A DNA stretch of 48,961 nt from NCBI RefSeq assembly GCF_011752975.1, contig NZ_VWWP01000016.1:1-48961 (forward strand). Reading direction: 5' to 3'. Made by a program: the position numbers and the translations under genes. Source of the DNA: Chryseobacterium sp. Tr-659. GTDB lineage: Bacteria; Bacteroidota; Bacteroidia; Flavobacteriales; Weeksellaceae. Shown in pieces: positions 9,160 through 16,321 of the stretch (the stretch's first letter is position 1; every line of letters begins with the position of its first letter). The notes below the pieces were generated by a model that saw nothing but the letters and a program-made list of their open reading frames with translations, was not told the DNA's origin and ran no database searches.

Positions 9160-10620
9160 TTATAAAGAATAATTTGGAGCTTCCTGAGTAATAATTACAT
9201 CGTGCGGGTGAGATTCTTTCAATCCGCTTCCTGTGATCATCACCAGCTTGGAATCTTTTTGCAGCACTTCAATATCTTTAGCTCCACAATATCCCATACC
9301 AGCTCTTAGACCTCCTGTAAGCTGGAAAATAACATCTTCCAATTTTCCTTTGTGAGGTACTCTCCCTTCAATTCCTTCCGGAACGAATTTTTTAGCTTCA
9401 CTCTGGAAGTATCTTTCTTTACCTCCTCTCTTCATTGCAGAAAGGCTTCCCATTCCCTGGTAAGACTTGAACTTTCTTCCCTGGAAAATAATCTCCTCAC
9501 CTGGAGCTTCATCTGTACCCGCTAAAAGAGAACCCAGCATTACTGCTCCTGCTCCACTTGCAATAGCTTTCACGATATCTCCTGAAAGCTTGATTCCACC
9601 GTCTGCAATTACCGTCACATTTTGAGTTTGGGCATATTCGTACACATTATAAATAGCAGATAACTGAGGAACTCCTACACCTGCAACCACTCTGGTTGTA
9701 CAGATAGAACCTGGGCCTACACCTACTTTAAGGACATTGGCTCCGGCTTCAATAAGGTCTTTTGCAGCTTCTGCTGTAACAATATTTCCTCCTACAATAT
9801 CAAGGTTCGGATATGCTTTTCTGATTTCTGAAATTTTATCAAGAACACCTCTGGAATGACCGTGCGCAGAATCAATCGCTACAATATCAACTCCTGCTTG
9901 CACTAAAGCTTCAATTCGGATCAATGTATCTTCACCAACACCTACTCCAGCACCTACAATTAAACGGCCGTTCTGATCTTTGTTGGCATTCGGATATTCC
10001 AATTGATTGTCAATATCCTTAATGGTAATTAATCCTACAAGCTTATTATCCTTATCTACAATCGGAAGTTTTTCCACTCTGTTCTTAAGAAGGATCTCTT
10101 TTGCTTTTTCAAGGTTGGTATCTTTGTCTGAAGTGATCAGATTTTCTTTGGTCATGATCTCTTCCACTTTCATCTCAAGATTTTCCTGATACTTCACATC
10201 TCTGTTGGTAATAATTCCGATTAAAACATTATCGGCATCTACTACAGGAAGTCCTGAAATTTTATATTTTGACATCATATCTTTAGCCTGCCCTAAAGTA
10301 TGGTCTTTAGAAAGGGTAACCGGATCGGAGATCATTCCGTTTTCTGAACGCTTCACACGATTTACCTGTGCAGCCTGTTCAGCAATCGTCATGTTTTTGT
10401 GAATAAAGCCTAAACCTCCAACTCTTGCCAGTGCAATAGCCAGATCAGCTTCAGTAACGGTGTCCATCGCAGCGGAAACTATCGGAACATTCAGCGTGAT
10501 TTTGTCGGTAAGTCTTGATTTTAATGAAACCTGGTTAGGTAAAACTTCTGAATAAGAAGGGACTAGAAGAACGTCATCGAAAGTGATGGCTGTCTCTACA
10601 ATTTTGTTATGAATAGACAT
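9160..10620 (-). CDS. guaB: Inosine-5'-monophosphate dehydrogenase
   Basis: The enzyme oxidises IMP to XMP with NAD+, the committed step of guanine nucleotide synthesis in the cytoplasm. At 486 residues it is full length. The N-terminal FDDVLLVPSYSEVLP is diagnostic. Two CBS domains occupy about residues 95-205, inserted in the barrel as usual. The catalytic loop GPGSICTTR carries the nucleophilic Cys307. The phosphate-binding ADGGIKLSGDI, the flap region and the GLKESHPHD motif near the C-terminus are all present. It stands alone, with a terminator on its 3' side and a probable promoter only about 15 bases from its ATG. No guanine-riboswitch-like leader is possible with so short a 5' region, if that promoter is the real one. 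Confidence 0.98.
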   Translation of the reverse strand: MSIHNKIVETAITFDDVLLVPSYSEVLPNQVSLKSRLTDKITLNVPIVSAAMDTVTEADLAIALARVGGLGFIHKNMTIAEQAAQVNRVKRSENGMISDPVTLSKDHTLGQAKDMMSKYKISGLPVVDADNVLIGIITNRDVKYQENLEMKVEEIMTKENLITSDKDTNLEKAKEILLKNRVEKLPIVDKDNKLVGLITIKDIDNQLEYPNANKDQNGRLIVGAGVGVGEDTLIRIEALVQAGVDIVAIDSAHGHSRGVLDKISEIRKAYPNLDIVGGNIVTAEAAKDLIEAGANVLKVGVGPGSICTTRVVAGVGVPQLSAIYNVYEYAQTQNVTVIADGGIKLSGDIVKAIASGAGAVMLGSLLAGTDEAPGEEIIFQGRKFKSYQGMGSLSAMKRGGKERYFQSEAKKFVPEGIEGRVPHKGKLEDVIFQLTGGLRAGMGYCGAKDIEVLQKDSKLVMITGSGLKESHPHDVIITQEAPNYSL

Positions 10621-10634
10621 CTTTACTTTCTTTG

Positions 10635-10642
10635 CAAAATTA
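10635..10642 (-). promoter_or_regulatory. Candidate -7 box for guaB
   Basis: The minus strand reads TAATTTTG and matches TAnnTTTG. It ends 14 bases before the ATG at 10620, leaving a leader of about 9 bases. No clear -33 element is seen. Confidence 0.45.
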
Positions 10643-10718
10643 GGTTATTTTTACGACATATGAAAATCCTTTTTAATAGTTTAAATAAAAATTAATAATC
10701 AATAAGTTAAATCAAAAA

Positions 10719-10742
10719 AACCGTTCTTTTTCAAAAACGGTT
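10719..10742 (-). terminator. Terminator of the sigma-factor operon
   Basis: On the minus strand AACCGTTTTTG folds back on AAAGAACGGTT (stem of 7 plus inner pairs) and is followed by a run of seven T. It lies 66 bases after the last gene of the operon (stop at 10809). Confidence 0.75.
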
Positions 10743-10808
10743 GCTGTACAAAATAAAACTTAGTATGTCGAAACTACTTGTTGAGTATTAAATTTTACCT
10801 CATTACAT

Positions 10809-11513
10809 TTATTTAACGAGGGCTCCATTCTCATCGAGGTTCTCAATATGAGTCTGGTTATTTTTATCTACATATAACTTTAATCTTACTTTTCCTTTAG
10901 TATCACGAATAAATACACCTACATCTCCGTTAGCTGTTTTGCCTGCAAAAAAACGTTCATTCGTCAACCTCCCCTGTTCTCTAAGTTTTGCATATGCTTT
11001 TTTACTTGCAACAGGGTCATTCAGTTTTTTCAAGGAATCTTCAAATCTAATAACATCTTCCAGTGGAAAATCATCCGGTCTATCCCAAAGCTTTAAGCCA
11101 TATACTCTTTTTTTATCTTTTCCCACTTCTTCGAGGTATTGGAGCTGCATAATCTGATCTGTATTTCTCTGATCTACTGAATACACCATCCCTGATCCCG
11201 TTTCATTAGCATCATATACCAATCCGCCACATTCATCTCCCAGCGAATTAAAGAAAATCAGACCGGCATCCCTTTCTCTCTGTTTCATATTTTTATGATT
11301 CACCATTCCCGGATGCTGGCGCTCTTTATTACTGATCACCATTTTTAATGTTCCATCTTTTTCAACGATATTAATGCGCTCTACATTTATTTCTTTAAAA
11401 TGCTCAAGGGAGGACTGAGCTTTAAAGGCCAAGATAAAAAACAATACACAGACTACCGTAAGTGAAATTGCATATATCTTCAAAATACGTACTTCTCTGA
11501 TTAGTTTTTCCAT
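10809..11513 (-). CDS. Membrane-anchored protein of unknown function
   Basis: This protein has 234 residues. Residues 12-33 form a single hydrophobic helix (IYAISLTVVCVLFFILAF) after a positively charged start, so it is probably anchored in the inner membrane with the bulk outside the cytoplasm. The soluble part has a repeated strand-turn pattern in which a D/E-K-x-G turn is followed by a short strand (NIVEKDGTLKMVIS near the N-terminus, RDTKGKVRLKLYVD and HIENLDENG at the end). I do not recognise a named family. It is the last gene of the ECF sigma operon, 24 bases after the DUF4252 lipoprotein, so it probably belongs to the same regulon or stress response. Its activity cannot be inferred. 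Confidence 0.75.
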   Translation of the reverse strand: MEKLIREVRILKIYAISLTVVCVLFFILAFKAQSSLEHFKEINVERINIVEKDGTLKMVISNKERQHPGMVNHKNMKQRERDAGLIFFNSLGDECGGLVYDANETGSGMVYSVDQRNTDQIMQLQYLEEVGKDKKRVYGLKLWDRPDDFPLEDVIRFEDSLKKLNDPVASKKAYAKLREQGRLTNERFFAGKTANGDVGVFIRDTKGKVRLKLYVDKNNQTHIENLDENGALVK

Positions 11514-11537
11514 ATGATGATTGTTTGTAATGACACG

Positions 11538-12041
11538 TTATTTATCTGAAACAGAACTGATCATTTTTGAAATATCGTTAGCCGTAAAGTTTCCTTTAAC
11601 ATCTACAAACACCACCTCATTGTTTTTGGAACCCACCGTAAGCAGCATCTTTTTAATAATATCTCCATCCTGCTTTACTCTTACATTGATGTTGTCTCCG
11701 TCATGCTTTATAGTAGCCCATTCTTCATAATGGTTATCATTTAAATATTGGGCATAATCATTCAGCATTTCTTGATTGCCGTTCGTTACAGTAAGCACTT
11801 TTATCTTAGAAGCTTTCTTTACAAGATTGATGGTCTCTTCACTTTCTCCTTCTTCTCTTAATGCTTTTTTAATATAGGATTTAGCAAGAACCATCGGCAC
11901 ATTAATACTTGCAAACTGAGCTCCTTTGAAATCATACTTTGAATTCTGAAAAAAATCAATATTCGGCTTTTCTGAAACGATACACGATTGAACTATACTT
12001 ATAATCAGAATAGCGAGGAAAAAATGTTTAAGAGTATTCAT
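11538..12041 (-). CDS. DUF4252 lipoprotein
   Basis: The 167-residue protein has a lipoprotein signal ending IVQSC (Cys20), so it is anchored to a membrane outside the cytoplasm. The mature part fits DUF4252: a short N-terminal strand and helix, the KVLTVTNG strand, a helix with DYAQYLND, then paired strands (WATIKHDGDNINVRVKQDG, MLLTVGSKNNEVVFVDVKGNF) and a C-terminal helix DISKMISS. The upstream gene contains a related N-terminal domain, so the two probably work together. The domain has no known biochemical role. In Bacteroidota it is often encoded beside ECF sigma factors, as here. It sits 11 bases after the preceding gene. Confidence 0.85.
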   Translation of the reverse strand: MNTLKHFFLAILIISIVQSCIVSEKPNIDFFQNSKYDFKGAQFASINVPMVLAKSYIKKALREEGESEETINLVKKASKIKVLTVTNGNQEMLNDYAQYLNDNHYEEWATIKHDGDNINVRVKQDGDIIKKMLLTVGSKNNEVVFVDVKGNFTANDISKMISSVSDK

Positions 12042-12052
12042 AGTTGAGTTTT

Positions 12053-13348
12053 TTATTTGATTTGTCTAAGGCTCCCGCCTGAAATCTTATCTACTCTGGC
12101 ATCCAGCTCAGGATTTCCTCTCAATTTAACATCTGCTCCTGATGATACACTTACTTTCAGTTTATCGGTAACCAGAAGAGACAGGCTGGCTCCTGAAGTG
12201 GATTCTACTACCGCTGTTCCAATCTTAAGATCATCCGCTTTGCATGAAGCACCACTGCTGGAATCAATTACAGCTGTTTCCGCCTGACCAGACAAACTAA
12301 TGTTTGCACCGCTTGATACATCCAATGCCATTTTTTTTGTTGTAATTGCAGCATTCAAAATTGACCCAGAAGTTACCGAAGCAGCTACACTCTGTTCAAT
12401 ATTGAATTTCCCTTTGATAATAGAACCGGAGCTGGCTTCAATTTCCATACTGTTTTCAGTTACGGGATTAACCGCTGTAAAAATACTTCCGGAAGAAGTT
12501 TGTATCCTTTTAAGATTAGGAGAGGAAACATTGACATTCAAATTTTTAAATCTCAGGCTACGACCTCCTTTATTATCTATATAAATCTTTAAAATGCCAT
12601 TATCCACTCTGGTGATTACATATTGAAGCTTATCTGCATCAGCAATTACCTTTACACTTCTTGTATTTTCCTGCTTGTAAGTAACATTTACCCCTTCACT
12701 TACTTCTATTTTTGAGAATTCTCCTACATTTCTGTTATCTCCGTTAATATAGGAAGACGTATTTTCTGAAGTAAGATCATTTCTCAACGAACTTTTCATA
12801 GTACTTGTGGTACTTGAAGTAATATCACTGGAGCTGATAATTTTATTAACATCAGACATTTTCATTTTACCATTCAGGATAAAAATAATGTTCTCTTCTT
12901 TAGAATCAACGTTAAAAACCAGATTTTCGAGATAATTGTCTTTTTCGTCTTCAGCAAGAAACTTCATGGATGTACCGTCACTGCTCAGCGACATCAGCTC
13001 GTTGAAATTAAGAGATTTTAAGGCTCGGCTTACTTTCTCAGCTCTTTGTTCATTCAATCTGATATTTTCAACATTCTCGTCTTTCAAACGATCCGGAAAT
13101 GTGGCTTTGGGAATAATCAGAATCTTAAGTCCATCAACTTCGTTCAAAATAGGTTTTATTTTCCCTACATAGGCATCATTAACATCGATGGTATTCAACA
13201 ATTTGAACATAGGCTTTTTGATATTGATAGAGGTAACCCCACCATTCTTTTCAAATTCCTGAAAAAGTTTGTCCAATTTCTCAGTTTGTGCAGAATAAGT
13301 TGCAAAACTGCTTAGCATTATGGCTATTATAAAAAATATTTTTTTCAT
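12053..13348 (-). CDS. Secreted DUF4252 plus DUF2807 (head-GIN-like) protein
   Basis: The frame opens at 13390, but I start at the ATG at 13348 because it begins a good signal peptide (MKKIFFIIAIMLSSFATYSAQ) and avoids a 26-base overlap with the gene before it. The product is 431 residues. Residues about 20-165 resemble DUF4252 (KILIIPKATF, ENIIFILNGKMKMSDVNKII), like the lipoprotein encoded next. After a Ser/Thr linker, residues about 205-431 are a DUF2807 putative auto-transporter adhesin domain: FSKIEVSEGVNVTY, then SSGS, SSGS, TSGS, SSGA, SSGA, TSGA and SSGA turns about 18-20 residues apart, which suggests a small beta-helix. It probably acts in the periplasm or at the surface. The fusion of both domains is unusual. 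Confidence 0.85.
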   Translation of the reverse strand: MKKIFFIIAIMLSSFATYSAQTEKLDKLFQEFEKNGGVTSINIKKPMFKLLNTIDVNDAYVGKIKPILNEVDGLKILIIPKATFPDRLKDENVENIRLNEQRAEKVSRALKSLNFNELMSLSSDGTSMKFLAEDEKDNYLENLVFNVDSKEENIIFILNGKMKMSDVNKIISSSDITSSTTSTMKSSLRNDLTSENTSSYINGDNRNVGEFSKIEVSEGVNVTYKQENTRSVKVIADADKLQYVITRVDNGILKIYIDNKGGRSLRFKNLNVNVSSPNLKRIQTSSGSIFTAVNPVTENSMEIEASSGSIIKGKFNIEQSVAASVTSGSILNAAITTKKMALDVSSGANISLSGQAETAVIDSSSGASCKADDLKIGTAVVESTSGASLSLLVTDKLKVSVSSGADVKLRGNPELDARVDKISGGSLRQIK

Positions 13349-13364
13349 GGGATTGATCTGATTT

Positions 13365-14036
13365 TTAGTATTCGCTGTCAAGATTTTCATTTTTCTGAGA
13401 AGATGCTACTGTTTTTTTAAACTCATTTCCTAATTTCATAAAGGAGTATCGGGTAACATCCAAGGCTTCTTTTTCACTACTGATTCTTTTGCCGTTTACA
13501 ATTACATACGAATCATTATAGGCTGTAGCAGAATCATTGGCCCGATAGGAAGAATTATCCACATATTTGGGTCTTCTTTCTTTTTTGAGTCTTCCTCTTT
13601 TGGGCAGGATCTCGTCCATGACATCTTTTTCTGCTACCTGGTTATCCTGAAAAACAGAATCTTTTTTCACTCCGGAAATAGAATCTGTATGATTCACGGC
13701 AACCTGTTCCTGATGATCGCTATTTTCTTCAATAAATCCGGATTTCTGTTTTAAGATTTCATCTTTAACCAGTTTCTCTTTGCTCTGAACATCCGGATTA
13801 TAGTTATTCAGGAAGAATCCGATGCCGAAAACCAGCATTATACTGGCGGCCATCCAGAACCATTTGGGAAAGGAAGGTTTCTTCTTTTCTTCCAATGGAA
13901 TAACAGGTGCAGTATTTTGTTCCACTTCCGCACTCTCTGCAGTCTGAAGAAAGTCTTCAAAACTCCAGTCCATTTTTTCTTCCTTTACATCCCGGAAGAT
14001 TTCGTCGTATTTATCTTGTAATTGATCTTTTTTCAT
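13365..14036 (-). CDS. Probable anti-sigma factor, single-pass membrane protein
   Basis: The 223-residue protein starts inside the end of the sigma-factor gene (26-base overlap), the usual arrangement for an ECF sigma factor and its regulator. Residues 1-70 are acidic and cytoplasm-like (EIFRDVKEEKMDWSFEDFL), residues about 78-97 form a membrane helix (WFWMAASIMLVFGIGFFL), and the remaining 125 residues are polar and probably periplasmic. I see no zinc-binding HxxxCxxC motif of the classic ZAS type and no FecR signature. The anti-sigma role is therefore inferred from position and topology, not from a recognised domain. Confidence 0.7.
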   Translation of the reverse strand: MKKDQLQDKYDEIFRDVKEEKMDWSFEDFLQTAESAEVEQNTAPVIPLEEKKKPSFPKWFWMAASIMLVFGIGFFLNNYNPDVQSKEKLVKDEILKQKSGFIEENSDHQEQVAVNHTDSISGVKKDSVFQDNQVAEKDVMDEILPKRGRLKKERRPKYVDNSSYRANDSATAYNDSYVIVNGKRISSEKEALDVTRYSFMKLGNEFKKTVASSQKNENLDSEY

Positions 14037-14520
14037 AGCTCATCAGTTGTGAGATTTGTTCTTTTACTTTTTGTCTCGCACGCATAAGGTTAACCCTTAC
14101 TGCATTTTCCTCCATTTCCAGCATTTCAGAAATTTCGGAAACATCATATTCTTCTACATCTTTCAAGTGGATGACCATCTTTTGTTTTTCGGGGAGCTGA
14201 TTGATAAATCCTACAATATGTTCCTTAAGGTTATCAACTTCCATACTGTAAAGCTCCGAACGATGAAGCTGCATATCTGCAAAGCCGATCTTGACATCGT
14301 GATGCTTCAGTCTGTTAAGGCATTCGTTCCGGACAGACTTCAGCGCATAGGATTTAAAATTTCCAAATTGCTCAAGCTCATCCCTTTTCTGCCAAAACTT
14401 CATCATGAGATCCTGTACAACATCTTCCGCTTCATCACTGCTCATGACAAATCGCTTCGCAAAACGATACATCTCGTCTTTGAGAATAAACACCGTATTC
14501 TTGAAAGTTTCTTGGGTCAT
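14011..14520 (-). CDS. ECF RNA polymerase sigma factor (sigma-70 family)
   Basis: At 169 residues this has the standard ECF size. Region 2 is visible at about 5-70 (DEMYRFAKRFVMSSDEAEDVVQDLMMKFW), with the -10-recognition helix following. Region 4 lies at about 108-160: LPEKQKMVIHLKDVEEYDVSEI, then the helix-turn-helix EENAVRVNLMRARQKVKE. It leads a five-gene minus-strand operon and overlaps the probable anti-sigma gene by 26 bases, so translation is likely coupled. It should redirect RNA polymerase to its own operon and to stress or envelope genes. The inducing signal is unknown. Confidence 0.93.
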   Translation of the reverse strand: MTQETFKNTVFILKDEMYRFAKRFVMSSDEAEDVVQDLMMKFWQKRDELEQFGNFKSYALKSVRNECLNRLKHHDVKIGFADMQLHRSELYSMEVDNLKEHIVGFINQLPEKQKMVIHLKDVEEYDVSEISEMLEMEENAVRVNLMRARQKVKEQISQLMSYEKRSITR

Positions 14521-14570
14521 GAGTTTTGTTTCTTATAGGTAAGACAACTGCTGTTTCCAATCTATTACAT

Positions 14571-14578
14571 CAAAAATA
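14571..14578 (-). promoter_or_regulatory. Candidate -7 box for the sigma-factor operon
   Basis: The minus strand reads TATTTTTG and fits TAnnTTTG, giving a leader of about 45 bases before 14520. It directly abuts the terminator of the gene to the right. An autoregulatory ECF promoter would look different, so this may be the basal promoter. Confidence 0.3.
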
Positions 14579-14580
14579 AA

Positions 14581-14607
14581 AAAACTTCAAAAAAATTTGA
14601 AGTTTTT
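14581..14607. terminator. Terminator between the GlmU-like gene and the sigma operon
   Basis: AAAACTTCAAA pairs with TTTGAAGTTTT. Runs of T follow on both strands. It lies 13 bases after the stop (14620) of the minus-strand GlmU-like gene. Confidence 0.8.
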
Positions 14608-14619
14608 TTTATAATCGAA

Positions 14620-15783
14620 TTAATATGTATCAAAAATATGTTTCAGAATAGCCTTGTCTTCCTCTGTTAAGGGGACTTTTCTTCTTGCCATTGCTCTTTC
14701 CGCCACTTCATACACTTTATCCAGTCGGAATCTTTCATCATCTTTCATTCCGCCCCATGAAAAGTTTTCTACAAGATTCGGTGGAAATCCGGGCTTGAAA
14801 ATATTGGAGGCTACTCCTACTACTGTTCCTGTATTTAATTGGGTGTTGATGGCTGTCTTGGAATGATCTCCCATAATCAGACCTGCAAACTGTAAGCCCG
14901 TATCTTCGAACGCTTTGGTTCTATAATTCCAGAATTTTACATTCCCGTAATTATTTTTCATATTGGAGGAATTGCTGTCTGCACCAAAGTTACACCATTC
15001 ACCAATAACAGAATTCCCCACAAACCCTTCATGACCTTTGCTGGAATATCCAAAAATAATAATATTATTCACTTCTCCTCCCACTTTACAATGAGGGCCT
15101 ACGGTAGTTGCACCATAGATTTTCGCTCCTAAATTGAACTTCGAATCGTCACACAGTGCAATAGGTCCGCGAAGATGACAGCCTTCCATTATTTCGGTAT
15201 TTTTCCCGATATAGATTTTCCCCGTTTTTGTATTGATTGTTGAAAACTCTATGGAAGCTCCTACTTCAATAAACAAATCCTTTTTATCTCCTAAGAAGCC
15301 ATTGCTGGAAGAAAGTTCCTGTGAAGTTTTTCCTTTGGTGAGTAAATCGAAATCGAAATCAATCGCGTGATGGTTATAGGTAAAAAGATCTTTCGGTCTT
15401 TTAAAGAAAATAAGATCTTCTTTGATATCCGTCATTTTTTCGATCTGATGCAAAGAGAATCCTTTCATATTGATTTTCGCTGCAATCAGCTCGTCTTCAT
15501 AAACCAGGGCTTCTCCTTGTTTAAGATCTTTAATCTGCTGAATTACAGTTTCTGTAGGAAGAAAGTTCGGAACCAGAAAAAGGCTTTCTTTTTCTTCAGG
15601 ACTTTTAAATTTATCCTGAAGATACATTTCTGTAAAGTAAGTTACCTCGGTATTCTCCAGAATCTTCTGCCATCTTTCGGAAAAGGTAAGAATTCCGCAT
15701 CGCATAGCAGCAACCGGCCTGGTAAAAGTAAGCGGAAGAAAATCTTCCCAATATTGCGCGTCTGAAAATACTAATTGCATCAT
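14620..15783 (-). CDS. GlmU-like putative sugar nucleotidyltransferase/acyltransferase
   Basis: This protein of 387 residues matches what I know as the alternative GlmU-like family of Bacteroidota. The N-terminus (QLVFSDAQYWEDFLPLTFTRPVAAMRCGILTFSERW) carries the R-P-x-x-x-x-R-x-G sequence of this family in place of the classic L-x-x-G-x-G-T-x-M. From about residue 165 a left-handed beta-helix of hexapeptide repeats follows (IGKNTEIMEGCHLRGPIALCDDSKFNLGAKI, then GPHCKVGGEVNNIIIFGYSSKGHEGFVGN). It probably makes an activated sugar such as UDP-GlcNAc for the cell wall or surface glycans. It starts with two Met codons; either is possible. Its -33 promoter element probably lies inside the rpmE2 terminator loop. 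Confidence 0.85.
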   Translation of the reverse strand: MMQLVFSDAQYWEDFLPLTFTRPVAAMRCGILTFSERWQKILENTEVTYFTEMYLQDKFKSPEEKESLFLVPNFLPTETVIQQIKDLKQGEALVYEDELIAAKINMKGFSLHQIEKMTDIKEDLIFFKRPKDLFTYNHHAIDFDFDLLTKGKTSQELSSSNGFLGDKKDLFIEVGASIEFSTINTKTGKIYIGKNTEIMEGCHLRGPIALCDDSKFNLGAKIYGATTVGPHCKVGGEVNNIIIFGYSSKGHEGFVGNSVIGEWCNFGADSNSSNMKNNYGNVKFWNYRTKAFEDTGLQFAGLIMGDHSKTAINTQLNTGTVVGVASNIFKPGFPPNLVENFSWGGMKDDERFRLDKVYEVAERAMARRKVPLTEEDKAILKHIFDTY

Positions 15784-15820
15784 TCAGTTTTTAAGTTTAA
15801 AGTTTAAAATTCAAGGTTAA

Positions 15821-15849
15821 CAAATTTACAATAAAAAAAGCCTTCCAAA
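15821..15849 (-). promoter_or_regulatory. Promoter of the GlmU-like gene
   Basis: On the minus strand TTTG (15849-15846), 17 bases and TAAATTTG (15828-15821) fit both parts of the Bacteroidota consensus. The leader would be about 32 bases. The -33 element lies in the loop of the rpmE2 terminator hairpin. Confidence 0.55.
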
Positions 15850-15864
15850 ACATTGAAAGGCTTT
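15837..15864 (-). terminator. Terminator of rpmE2
   Basis: AAAGCCTT pairs with AAGGCTTT around a 12-base loop, followed on the minus strand by a run of T. It lies 22 bases after the rpmE2 stop. Confidence 0.75.
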
Positions 15865-15885
15865 AATATTGTAATGATACAAAAA

Positions 15886-16137
15886 TTACTTAGCGAATTT
15901 TTTGTATTTGTTCATGAACTTGTCAACTCTACCAGCAGTATCAACTAGTTTTACTTTACCTGTGTAGAAAGGGTGAGAAGTTGAAGAGATTTCCATTTTG
16001 ATTAGTGGATACTCTTGTCCTTCATACTCGATAGTGTCTTTTGTTTCTGCAGTAGACTTGCAAAGAAACACCTCGTCGTTACTCATATCTTTGAAAACAA
16101 CAAGTCTATAATTTTCTGGGTGAATTCCGTTTTTCAT
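15886..16137 (-). CDS. rpmE2: 50S ribosomal protein L31, type B
   Basis: The frame is open further upstream, but the true start is the ATG at 16137, because the family begins M-K-x-x-I-H-P. The 83-residue product reads MKNGIHPENYRLVVFKD, then EYPLIKMEISSTSHPFYTG and a basic end (VDKFMNKYKKFAK). The SSxSHPFYTG motif is diagnostic. It lacks the CxxC zinc-ribbon pairs of type A L31, which makes it the zinc-independent type B, standard in Bacteroidota. It is transcribed alone from a well-matched promoter at 16210-16240. Confidence 0.97.
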   Translation of the reverse strand: MKNGIHPENYRLVVFKDMSNDEVFLCKSTAETKDTIEYEGQEYPLIKMEISSTSHPFYTGKVKLVDTAGRVDKFMNKYKKFAK

Positions 16138-16209
16138 AATACAATTTTTAAAAAAATTAAAGTTTGCTTTCGAAATAGTAATGGATATTTCTCTGCTAAT
16201 TTTAGGTTG

Positions 16210-16240
16210 CAAAAGTACAACATTTTTTCTAATATACAAA
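16210..16240 (-). promoter_or_regulatory. Promoter of rpmE2
   Basis: The minus strand reads TTTG (16240-16237), 19 bases, then TACTTTTG (16217-16210). Both elements and the spacing match the Bacteroidota housekeeping promoter. The leader is about 65-70 bases, long enough for a regulatory fold, although I could not identify one. Confidence 0.65.
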
Positions 16241-16289
16241 TACTGGATTCAATATTTTTTTAATGATAAGAAATTCAAAGTATTTTCGT

Positions 16290-16297
16290 TAAATTTG
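16290..16297 (+). promoter_or_regulatory. Candidate -7 box for the beta-helix lipoprotein operon
   Basis: TAAATTTG matches TAnnTTTG and lies 24 bases before the ATG at 16322. No TTG-type -33 element is seen at the right distance. Confidence 0.4.
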
Positions 16298-16321
16298 GAA
16301 CCTACTTAAACTTTAATTTCG

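Noticed and set aside
9160..10620. Guanine-sensing riboswitch before guaB
   Set aside because: The probable -7 box lies about 15 bases from the ATG, leaving no room for an aptamer; no conserved purine-riboswitch core is visible.
14056..14538. 160-codon open frame on the plus strand opposite the sigma factor gene
   Set aside because: It is exactly antisense to a clear ECF sigma factor, has no signal, motif or spacing of its own, and is a shadow frame.
15367..15765. 132-codon plus-strand frame inside the GlmU-like gene
   Set aside because: Antisense to a recognised enzyme; low-complexity F/K composition typical of shadow frames in A+T-rich DNA.
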